Shown here piece after piece: positions 36,045 to 45,639 of a stretch of 64,000 bases of DNA (position 1 is its first letter; each line of letters begins with the position of its first letter). A model generated the notes under the pieces. The model worked only from the letters and a program-made list of their open reading frames with translations, searched no databases and was not told the origin of the DNA. The translations under genes were made by a program, and so were the position numbers. Source of the DNA: Dolomedes plantarius (lineage: Eukaryota; Arthropoda; Arachnida; Araneae; Dolomedidae); the NCBI GenBank assembly GCA_907164885.2, contig OU015490.1, positions 224,790,554 through 224,854,553 on the forward strand, read 5' to 3'.

Positions 36045-36266
36045 TCTCGTCACACCCAGCATTCTCTGGATAGTCACAGGCATTGATTTTCGTATTGAAA
36101 TGCAATCCAGGCATGCACTTTTTCAGATGTGGTTTGCCGCTGTCGCAAATATAGAACAGCCCGCAGTCATCGGGATGTGGAAGATACACTGGAAATTTGG
36201 AATTTCTGACGGGGCAAGCATCAAATTTTTCTTCTGCAATTTCCACTTTTCCTTTTACCTCAGAAT
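36045..36266 (-). CDS. Exon 3: chitin-binding domain 1 (array copy)
   Basis: 222 bp, phase 1-1, acceptor TTTTCAG|, donor GAGA|GTAAGC. The spacer SEVKGKVEIAEEKFDA is the most diverged of the array; then CPVRNSK, DDC, YIC, KKC, NAC and AGC. It is the first domain after the linker exon 2. Intact. Confidence 0.88.
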
Positions 36267-37009
36267 CTGAAAATTGAATATATACCAGAATAGTTAGTGG
36301 GTTTTATATCAAAATACCTAAGAAGCTCTTTTAAAATATTCTATGATCGGCTGTTCATTTTCCCACTGCCTTAAGAATCGAAATTCTACATGCTCAGGTA
36401 TTTTGTATGGAAATGTAAATATCACAGTCTTCTTAAACAGAAATAGTTCCTTTGAAATAAAGTCCTTTGAAATGAGGAATTATTTTTCTACAGATAAACA
36501 AATGCTTTATTTAAAAAAAAATTCTTATTATTGTGGTTGAAAGACGTTACAATAAAGATCACTGGGGTTTCTAATATTTCCGTGGTTAATTTTATTTCAG
36601 AGAATCAATTTATATGAAGTCTGTTGTTACAAAATAAAAAAAATTTCCAAAAAAAAAAAATTTAAACAAATCAGAAGAATTTATGAAAAACAATCGCATT
36701 TAATTTAAAAATCTACTTTTAAATACAGAAAACAGTTAAAGAAAATGTATTTGCTAATCTGTGATTAGTCAGGGAGGAAAATTCTCTATTGCTTAGCGGA
36801 GCGATTGAAGATTGCGGTATCAACTGATGTACTAGCTTAATGTTACATGAAAATTGAAATTCGATAGGATTTTTTGACATAAAAATATCAGAGTCTTGGC
36901 ATTATAGCTTTACTGGGATATTGCACTGGCTGGAAGATTGGAAGACTCGTGTTCTGACCTTAATAGTGTGCCGTTAAAAGATTTTTATAAGTAAAAGAAT
37001 CTGACAGGT

Positions 37010-37500
37010 TTTGTTAGCGAATTCGTCAAGGTAGTGGCCTTTGTTAGTTTGTAAGAGTTGCCGATGTTTGCTGACGCCGATGTTTGCTGATGCCGATATT
37101 TGCTGAAGTTTTCTGACGATGCACGGCATTCGATTTCATTGAGCTCGATAGCTATTCAGGGAGAACCGGGGGAAGCATATTCACTTTAAATATGTAGGTC
37201 CGAGAGGACATCTGCGAATTTACGGTGTTCAGGGACAAGCGAGCACAAACTCTGGGGCTTCCAAACCCTTTAGAAAACTGTCAATATTGTGTTAACTGAA
37301 CAGATCTGTCTCGTATAAGGAATATTTGAGCAAAATTAAAACTACAATTCAAACAAACAACATCATTTAAACTACATTCAAATGCTTTAAAAATGATGGA
37401 AATTTCACAATCAGTAATAACTAATGAAATAGTCTAAAGTTTCAAACTTCAATTTACTCATAGAAATGTGTTTCATAAGCATAATTTGAATTCAAATAGG
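37010..37500 (-). repeat. Array unit lacking its exon
   Basis: Intron blocks of the array (the GTTTTGTTAGCGAATTCGTC block, the SINE-like block, then TGTTCAGGGACAAGCGAG) run in the usual order up to about 37310, where an exon should begin. Instead AT-rich sequence follows, and another intron block (like 30420-30600 and 24130-24360) resumes at about 37380. Confidence 0.65.
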
Positions 37501-37679
37501 GACTAAGTATTGTACTATCTTTTTTCACTAAACCACTCCACTAAACCTTTGCCACTGGGCAACTAATATTACATTCAAATCTCTTCTCCTACGGTCTAAC
37601 TTCCACGAATTAATTCTTACATTAAGTACGAAACCTTCCTATTCACGAGCTTTGTCATAAGTGCCATGACTTACATATA

Positions 37680-38310
37680 CCGGGTGTCCCAAAAAGGACC
37701 GACGATTTAAAAAAATCAATTAAAGAAAAACGGAAGGTCATAAAAATGTACGGTTTGCTGCATTCTGCTTAGGCAACCAGGGAATTTATTCTCACCAATT
37801 TTCAAAATTAGTTACAAAGTTCGCCAACAGATGGCGCTGCCGACTGTGAAACACTATAAAAAATGTTTTCAAAGCAAGAAGCATATGCAAAGTGGCATGG
37901 ATTGGCCTCTCTATTCGCCAGATTTGACACCACGCGATTTTTTTTCTTTGGGGGTACTTCAAAGACCAGGTGTATCGTCACAATCCACAAACTGTAGATG
38001 AACTGGAACAATACATCTCTGCTGATTGTCAGAACATTCAAACTGAAATGTTTGCACGGGCGTCTGCGAATTTTTTCCTCAGACTGCGCCAAGTTTTTGC
38101 TGCAAACGAAGGTTATTATGAAAACATTGTTTTATAGTTTTTCCCAGTCAGCAGCGCCATCTGTTGAAGAACTTTGTAACTAATTTTGAAAATTGATGAG
38201 AATAAATTCCCTGGTTACCTAAGCAGAATGCAGCAAACCGTACATTTCTATAACCTTCCGTTTTTCTTTAATTGATTTTTCAAATCGTCGGTTATTTTTG
38301 GGACACCCGG
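37680..38310. mobile_element. Mariner-related element with 190-bp terminal inverted repeats
   Basis: Left arm about 37680-37870 and right arm about 38120-38310 are inverted copies starting CCGGGTGTCCCAAAAA or nearly so, with TA before the left end. 631 bp in all, too short to be autonomous. Confidence 0.85.
37898..38137 (+). pseudogene. C-terminal fragment of a mariner-type transposase
   Basis: WPLYSPDLTPRDFF gives the third catalytic Asp region, then a one-base shift in a T run, then GYFKDQVYRHNPQTVDELEQ and FLRLRQVFAANEGYYENIVL to a TAG. Everything upstream of the third Asp has been deleted, leaving only this tail between the long inverted repeats. Confidence 0.75.
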
Positions 38311-38319
38311 TGAGATAAC

Positions 38320-39260
38320 TGTTGAAATAAAAGCAACATATCACTGAACGTCCTAAATCTTCGCCATGTAACAGCCAATGTTGGTAACTAATGTTACATT
38401 CAAATCTCTTCTCCTACGGTCTAACTTCCACTAATTATTTCTTACATTTACTACGTGTTCCTTTTAAGAATTAAGACGACGCCAGTTGACCTTTGAGATC
38501 TAATCCCTATGTTAAGTACTCGGAAAGTTTCCTTCAGTTATTTTTTATTAAACAAGAGCAAATGTTTTTTAATTCTGTATTTTTTACATCTGAGAGGAGA
38601 TCATTAGATGCAATGTGTGTGCTTTTCAAAATTCTAATTTTTTAAATTGAGTTTTAAAAAATTGAATTTTCTATCAATAGACTGAATATTTTAATGTCTT
38701 GTATTTTTTTTTCACTCAAAATTTCAAAATTAGAAAAAGTAAAGTCTCAGCACTTAACTTTTTTTTTTAAGATGCAAAAAAGAAGAAAGAAAAATGGATT
38801 AAAAAAAGGATGTGTTTGGAAAATCAGTTGTTAAAAAATTAGTAAGACGAAAAATATTCCCTGTAACTTAACCTGGATAAACATGGGGATTGAAGATTTG
38901 AGTAGTAAACTTGATGCGCTGTTTAAATGTTGGAGCACCTGTTAATCCAGTGCTAAACTCTAGGGAACATTTTGGAATTCAGCTTTTTTACTGTGCACAT
39001 GATTATAAGCGTTTGAATAGAGCGTGCACAGTTTTTAAAAATTTAGATTTTTTTTGTAATTAATAATCTAGGTTATTGATGTTTATCCAGAAAAAATGAA
39101 AATTGGTTTCGAAAACATTAATGAAAATTTTAGAAAACATGCTTATTGCATTTTAGGATCTGTTTTTAAATTCAAGAAACAGAATAAAAAAATATATATG
39201 CTAATTTATAATTAGAAAAATACTGAAAGGAAAATTCCTCGTAGCTGTTAATATCAGAAG
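38320..39260. other. Intron, array-related fragments only
   Basis: AT-rich; 39190-39245 resembles the CATTTGCTAATCTGTGA...AAAATTCCTCGT block of the exon-array introns. No coding. Confidence 0.45.
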
Positions 39261-39264
39261 TAAA

Positions 39265-39475
39265 TATATACCCACGATCTACAGTTCATTGATTTTTAAA
39301 ATAGTTTGTCAAATTTGCTTATTTCTTTTTTCTATTTTTTATTAACTTTTCCCAAGTTAAAAAAAATTTTTTTGCTACTACCAAAAAATTTCTTTGGGGT
39401 CGAGAGATGTTTTATTTAAAGAAGTAAGTTGCGGTCGTAAAAAGTTTGCAGACTACTTCCATAGAGCATGTAAGA
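39265..39475 (+). repeat. Second copy of the 6738-6948 dispersed repeat
   Basis: Matches in order and orientation, including GGGGTCGAG, TTTATTTAAAGAA and AAAAAGTTTGC. Possible hAT-derived end. Confidence 0.6.
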
Positions 39476-39479
39476 AAGG

Positions 39480-40425
39480 CAACTTAAGGAATCCTAACAA
39501 AAATATCCTGCGTCACGACGCCAACCACTGACGCAATAGTTTCCTCCCCCTCTCCCCCCCCTAAAAAATTTGCTTTCTGTGAACTAACAAAAGCTGGCGG
39601 GTATTCAAAAACACCTATACTCAAAATGTCGTTAAATTGAATTTCAACTAGTGGTTCTTGCAATTCATGTTTTATATTGCTTTTATGCGTTATACATCTA
39701 TTCCGAAACTGGAAGAGCATAATATTCTGCCTGAAAGATAATTCTATCATCTCAAAATAGAATATTCCCGGTTATTCGGAGTAAAACTCCTTTTTCTTAA
39801 GAGGGTAGCCAAATAGAATGCTTTGTTGAAAACACACGCTTTGTTTCTTTATTCGGCCTTTTTTATTGATTCTTAAGAGCAATTCGGAACAACGCAGGGA
39901 AAGCATGAGGAAAGACTTTGTGGTCGTAATGCAATTTTCCTCTAGAATGCACTTCTAGCTGAGAGAGGAGAGCATTTTCCCAGAACACGTGCTCTCCAGA
40001 ATTGACAAGATGTCTTGCAGTTAACGCAAGACTGGATATGACATTATCTTTTGGATGAAAAAATATAAAGATCTTGCATTTTCCGCGTGTATTTTCTGAA
40101 AAGCGTAGAACGGCAGGAAATTTTCGAAATAATGATAAACTCATTTATGTCTATTCTTCCGACAAAGCGTCCATGGGGAAATGATTTTGTAATTCTTTTG
40201 GCAAATATTTTATTAAATCACAAAGGGGGAATATATGACTTCCTATTTATTTTCAATATGAAGTAAGAACACTGAAGTAATTAAAAATGTAAAGAACGTG
40301 TTAAATGAACCCAGCATGACGCTACGCTTCAGATACCCCTGAAAAGCTCATACAACCTCAGAAAACCTCAGAAAGACTCTGTGCTTTTCAGATTTGTGTT
40401 GAAACGGTAAGAGGAATTTCAGAGT
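39480..40425. other. Intron, nothing recognised
   Basis: Short open frames on the minus strand (39484-39750, 39863-40144) have no family features, no splice context in phase 1 that I trust, and are judged chance. Confidence 0.5.
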
Positions 40426-40429
40426 TACT

Positions 40430-41085
40430 GACGGAAAATCGCAACAATAGACATAAATGATACTCTGAAATGCAGATACGAGCTCACATTCTTATAATTA
40501 AGAGTAAACATTATAAGAATAAATGCAGAAAAATTGCAAAAATAGACATAAATGGTACTCTAAAATGCAGATAAGAGCTCACATTCTTATAATTCAGAGT
40601 AAAAATTATAAGAATAAAGGCAGAAAAATCGCAACAAGAGACATAAATGATCCTCTAAAATGCAGATAACAGCTCACATTCTTTAATTCATTGTAAAATT
40701 TATAAGAATAAATGCAGAAAAATCGCGACAATAGGCATAAATGATACTATAAATTCAGATAAGAGTTCACATTCTTATAATTCAGAGTAAAAATTATAAA
40801 AATAAATGCAGAAAAAAATCGCAACAAGAGACATAAATGATCCTCTAAAATGCAGATAACAGCTCACATTCTTATAATTCATTGCAAAATTTATAAGAAT
40901 AAATGCAGAAAAATTGCAACAATAGACATAAATGATACTCTAAAATGCAGAGAAGAGCTCATATTCTTATAATTCAGAGTAGAAATTATAAGAATAAATG
41001 CAGAAAAATCGCAACACTAACATAAATGATACTCTAAAGTGCAGATAAGAGTGTGCATATTCTTATAATTTAGTGTAAAAATTAA
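40430..41085 (+). repeat. Minisatellite, about 95-bp unit, seven copies
   Basis: Units begin with GCAACAATAGACATAAATGA-like text at about 40441, 40536, 40631, 40726, 40820, 40916 and 41011. Each unit holds an internal hairpin (ATTCTTATAATT ... AATTATAAGAAT). Copies 3 and 5 share the variants AAGAGACATAAATGATCC, hinting at a two-unit higher-order repeat. Confidence 0.9.
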
Positions 41086-41089
41086 GAAT

Positions 41090-42980
41090 ATTGAGTAATT
41101 TGAACTGATAAATATAATTCTTCACCAGGCTGGAGGGAGGATTAGGTATGATCGTCTCTGTGGACAATTAAAACATACACAGACAATGAAGCTATTCTAT
41201 TTGATATAAATAGTGAAAACAGTATTTTTCCGAAGACCATTGAGGGAACTGGCGGTAGAGAAGAAATCATGAAAGGGGTTCGTCTGTTAGAGGAATGGGG
41301 GGAGTAAAATTTCGTTGCTCAAGTTAATGCAAATGAACGCACGCGAAAACGAAACAAATAAATAAAACAAGAAGGGAGGAAGAGAGAGGAACAGATTTAG
41401 GAAGAAAGAAGGATGAAGTGTACATACTTCTTAAAATAAATGAATGTGATCAAATCAGTAGAAATCTAAGAAATTAGGATATTAAGATACGTTTTTATTA
41501 GTTTTCTTTGATTAAAAATTTTTTTTTTCGAAAATTTATGTTTTTATTTAATTTTTCCAAGATTTAATTTTTAATTCGTAGCAATATATATATATATATA
41601 ATTTAAAGCCCTTTAAAATATTAAGTGCTGAAAACTTTCAAATAAAAAAAATGTGGTCTTTATTTAAAAGGTCGACCCTCATATGCAAAGGCAGAATTCA
41701 AAAATAAGTATTTTTCTATCTGTGATAAAAGAAAATTTCCTGCAGTTTAACATGGCTATTAAAGATTTTCTCTGTCAAACGATATGTCTCCTTAATTTAG
41801 TTTTTGTGTTATTCATTGTAATTAGAGCCTTGAATAATCCATTCTTTAGCTAAGATTAGGACAATTACCTTACAAAGCTAGCTTTTGGTAATAGGGATAC
41901 GTACAATGTAATTACAAAGTAAAATTTGTCTGGATTCTTCAAGTTTTGGTTTCTGATAGAGGATACCAGACGGTTTTAAACTTGTATTTTCCCTTCTTTA
42001 GTGAGGTTGTGAAACAAGTTTAGTACTTTGAAATGTAGACTATCGTGAAGTGTTATAACTTTAACATTCTCCGAATTTTAGATTTTAATATGTTTATTTG
42101 AGCGTTGTAGGTTTAATTAGACAAGTTTTGTCACTGTTTCGAATGTAACTGAAACTGTTAAAGAGATTAAACATCAAGAGTTTCAAGTTTAATCATGAGT
42201 TTTAATTACAAGAAATTAAATGAAATAACATTCTCGAGCATCGCAAGAGTGAGCAATCTCGAAATATCGAATAAATTAGTTTCCCTTGAATTGGTTTTGA
42301 GATCTCCTCATTCCGTATTAGATATAGAACTGTTACAAGTGATTTCATGAAGAGATTGATTTAACTCTCTCTCAAAACACCAGGAAGATAAAAGAAGAGA
42401 ATTAAAAAAGTCCTTTCAATTATGCTCATTCTAACTTTTTCATGTATATCGGCGCAATAAAATGAATCCCCTGTTAGGAAAGCAATCATGTCAGGGGAAA
42501 CAAAAAATGGGATCATCACAAATCTTTGGAGTAGCTCTCTTGGGACAGCACTGGTTTTTAATTTACGGGACCATCTCCGGTCCGTTAGATCGATCTTCAG
42601 TCGTAGAAAACTTTGTAGAAAGGAAATCACGTGGAAGAAGAGGAAAACTACTCTCCTGTATAGTTATATAGAGTTTGGATCCGTGATACATTTTCCATAA
42701 ATATTCTATGTGAGTCTGTTCCATTTAGTTTTCGTAACTACTTGATTTTCACTATCATCACTGTTTGGACGACTTTTAAAGACATTTTTAGACATTCTTT
42801 TTCTCCCTGTTTTATTGTTAAAGCGTTTTATGTAAATTAAATTTTAATTCCGACTGGCGGGTGTGGGTGGCGAAACTAGACAATGTTAATTGATTAAGAT
42901 ATCTTTACCTATGTGGGATCAGTTGACTGTTCCGACACTTTTCTTGAAGCAAGAAGATGACGCCTGTTTTACCTCGAGTT
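41090..42980. other. Intron, nothing recognised
   Basis: AT-rich with a short (TA)n at 41586-41600. No coding family recognised, including in the 42361-42700 frames. Confidence 0.5.
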
Positions 42981-42982
42981 AA

Positions 42983-43532
42983 GGCTGCTATGTACTAAGA
43001 AAAAAATCGTATTTCCTTTTTCCTCTTCTTGCAGACTCTTGTGGTGGGAGGAGTCCAGTTCAAAAATTCCACTCCCCTTAGGATTGACATTTGTACGGAT
43101 TGTAATGGCTCTCTCTCTATAGGGGGGGGGGTTAAGCGCTGCCCACAAATTTTTTTATTTAAAATATATTTTTGTCAACTATTTACAGGTACATAAATGC
43201 TGATGATCAAATAAAATTGGTATTGTCAGATAGCCTTAACTTTTCTGCAAAGCGCTACAGGATTCATTTTATAAATTTCGTCCACCGAAGAAATTTATGA
43301 GCGTTTAAAACACACTATACCAGATTTTCCCCCGAATAATTTAAATTTTAAAATATTAATTGCATTTTTTTAAAGAACGAAAAATGTACACAAATGTAAA
43401 ATTTCTTTCTCTATGACGGAGTACAATTTTTTAAAAAAAATCTTTGAATCCAAGTCGGCAATCCGGGGACAAATTTTCTCCATAGGTTAACATTGAGGTG
43501 AGCGAATCCAATGGGGTTAGTACATAGGAGCT
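42983..43532 (-). mobile_element. TTAA-type MITE, copy 3
   Basis: TTAA at 42979-42982 and 43533-43536 bracket inverted ends (GGCTGCTATGTACTAA and the inverse of TTAGTACATAGGAGC). Inverted relative to copy 1, with which it shares the long interior including a G run at 43123-43131. Confidence 0.8.
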
Positions 43533-43569
43533 TTAAAGGTTTCATTTGGTTTGGTTGTGAGCACTACGG

Positions 43570-43725
43570 TCATTTTTTTTTGCTACACGAGTGCTAATTA
43601 GACCGGGACCTACAGCTTATAGCCGATTCCGAACGGCTACAAACATCCATGCCAATAGTAGGACTCGAACCCACTATTGGAACCGAAACACCCTAGTCAT
43701 TCGGGCATTGTCCATCTAACTTCAT
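43570..43725 (-). mobile_element. tRNA-derived SINE-like sequence
   Basis: On the minus strand GGGTTCGAGTCCTACTATTG contains a perfect polymerase III B box, preceded about 40 bases upstream by GCCCGAATGACTAGGGTG as the likely A-box region. It does not fold as a standard tRNA gene by eye and is better read as a SINE head. Confidence 0.55.
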
Positions 43726-44732
43726 AAAGGCTAATGATCTTGATTAATGGATAGTTTTAATGAATGTCCATGTATCGTTTTTAATGAAAGTCTAGAAATA
43801 GACTTCAAGTTGTCGTGTGTGAGTTATTCCAGATAGGTTCTGCATATTCAAGTATAGCGAACAAGTCGCCCTTATTTGAAACCAATCGCCATTAGCCCCC
43901 TTGGACTGGAACGACTTGTTTTAACGGTTGAAGATCTTGTATTTACCCGAAAGATGCACCCCAAGAATAAGTGTTTTGCTTAGTTGAAGTTTAAGGGTTT
44001 TTGGAGTTTTAAGAGTTCATTGTCAACTTTAATAAAAAAAAGCTTTTAGGGTATGAGATTTTTCGTTTTCAACTGAACTAAATCGACCAATCATTCTATA
44101 ATCATCACTCAATATAACTCTTGATTTCCAATACCATTAGTGGCCCTGTCACTCTCATGTCTATGACCAATATATATTCCTAAATATCTCCCACAAGTTC
44201 CCCGATCAACACTATATATGTCACTGAAAACAAGTTTCTGCAATAGTCAGAGTTCTAAAATGAATACTTTTTATCATGTGGAAACTTTTAATTGTACGCG
44301 ACAATTGATATTTATTGTCTATCTTGCTTTTGTCGAGCTCCAGGAACCCTACACAGTACAGTTAAAGCGTCATTCAACTCCAATGACAAACATTTTTTCT
44401 ACGGGTTCTTGTTTGTTTCTGTTGCATGAATTTTACTGTTGCTTTATCGGTTAAATATTTGAAGTTTTCTTTTAAAAAACAACGATTCGAAATATTCATG
44501 TAACCTAAGAGTTGTTCAACACACAATATGTTTTTAAAAGTTCTCACGAAATCACTCATGTGTCCTTTTTAAGAGCTATAATTTTTGTCTGCTTCCTTGG
44601 AGTATTGCCTATTCCCCCTTCCTCCACTATAAGAAAAAGATAAAAAATAATACCTCAGCCTCTTACAATTTTGCACATACATGATTCGTCGAACTGAAGT
44701 GGAGATCCCTTGAATAGGTACATCCAACATAC

Positions 44733-44819
44733 CTGGCAGCCATGACACAGGTTTCGCTGTTATTACGGGCTCCTCAGCATGGAATAACTGCAAAAGGTCT
44801 CCAGAGGGAAAATTCCAAG
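44733..44819 (-). CDS. Exon 2: linker after the signal peptide
   Basis: 87 bp between acceptor GAAATTCAG| (after 44820) and donor CCAG|GTATGT, phase 1 at both ends. It encodes WNFPSGDLLQLFHAEEPV then ITAKPVSWLP: no cysteine, moderately hydrophobic, no domain recognised. It joins exon 1 and the first chitin-binding exon in frame. Support rests on splice sites, phase and position, not on homology. Confidence 0.65.
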
Positions 44820-45535
44820 CTGAATTTCTCTAAATGCTTTACTGATTACTGACAAATTGCTTTAGTATGACATATAGGGCTATGAACTATGTTCCACGGT
44901 TTGTGAAGCAACATTCATATAGCTTGAAGATGATAAAATTGTAAGGAACATACCCTAATAAGATGGGTCACTTGTAGAAATGCAGGTATCGCTAACGTAT
45001 TCATCAGTCATGGGCTTGAATTTTGCCCTTATAATGAGGATCCTATAATAAGGAAAAATCTAATCCATGGCATGGTACACTGGAGATCCCTGTTTTTGCA
45101 TAAGTGCCTTTCGTACTAGGGTGTGTTCACACAATTTTATCACCATTCCTTTCACAAAGTTTAAGCTCTCCCAACTAAAAAAGACTATTAACTCTTATTG
45201 TGGTTTCAGCCAACATCTGACAAATTAAAATTCCGTGAGACCAAGATTCCTCCCAACATACAAAATAAAATCTTTAAAAAATGTTTTTCACAGGAAATTT
45301 AGAGAAGGAATTTATCACTGTGCCTGCTATTAATCAAGTTTAAGCTCTCACAACAGCACAAGGCTGTTAGCACAGATTTTATTTTCAGACACTAGTTTAC
45401 AAATTATAACTCGAGAAAATAAGAGTCCTCCCAAAGAATTTGCTAAAGACTGTACAGGTAATGATGTATGCGCAAAAGGTATGTGGTACGGAAGAAATTT
45501 AGGGGTGGATTTGGTGTAATAAAAAGCAATCTTAC

Positions 45536-45626
45536 CAACGTTTTCAATGGCGTTTTTCATAATTCCACAATTCACCAAACTTGCAAAGAAAGCCACAACT
45601 GTGACATGCCATATCAGTAGAGTCAT
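45536..45626 (-). CDS. Exon 1 (first coding): signal peptide
   Basis: ATG at 45626; the peptide starts MTLLIWHVTVVAFFASLVNC, a short n-region, a 13-15 residue hydrophobic core and a likely cleavage site around Ser-Leu-Val-Asn-Cys. Donor GTTG|GTAAGATT gives phase 1, matching all downstream exons. TTATTTCTAG sits immediately before the ATG, a good acceptor, so the 5' untranslated region probably continues in an upstream exon not identified here. Confidence 0.75.
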
Positions 45627-45639
45627 CTAGAAATAAGTG

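Larger units (their letters stand above)
24120..37300 (-). repeat. Tandem array of exon-plus-intron units (seven exons, flanking partial units)
   Basis: Seven chitin-binding exons recur at spacings of 1.2-2.4 kb, and the introns between them share the same ordered blocks. Each intron has a block around GATGTACTAATAAA, a block with CAGACCCGTAAGTTAATC, and a block with GGTTCGATTCCATCG. Unit spacing varies mainly because different transposons sit in different units. Intron blocks continue without an exon on both sides (about 24.1-25.6 kb and 37.0-37.5 kb). Confidence 0.85.
3107..45626 (-). other. Gene span: secreted protein with ten chitin-binding type-2 (peritrophin-A/CBM14) domains
   Basis: Twelve coding exons on the minus strand can be joined, all with phase-1 junctions: 45626-45536, 44819-44733, 36266-36045, 34762-34541, 33515-33294, 31578-31351, 30270-30049, 27822-27601, 25838-25617, about 19038-18814, 9732-9505 and 3327-3107. 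The sum is 2412 bp, 803 residues, if the longer acceptor choices are used. Exon 1 carries a signal peptide, exon 2 a cysteine-free linker, and exons 3-12 one six-cysteine domain each. CBM14 domains bind chitin in peritrophic matrix and cuticle proteins of arthropods. Which tissue this one serves cannot be read from sequence. A TTTCTAG acceptor lies immediately before the ATG, so at least one untranslated exon must lie further upstream. Undetected small exons in the large introns are possible. Confidence 0.75.

Noticed and set aside
40430..41085. Regular repeats resembling a CRISPR array
   Set aside because: Unit of 95 bp is continuous without unique spacers and lies in a eukaryotic intron; it is a minisatellite.
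42361..42700. Frames of 69-89 codons on both strands as possible extra exons
   Set aside because: No cysteine pattern, no phase-1 splice pair and no domain features.
43640..43690. Possible tRNA gene on the minus strand
   Set aside because: B box is good, but no acceptor stem or anticodon arm could be folded by eye; better a SINE.
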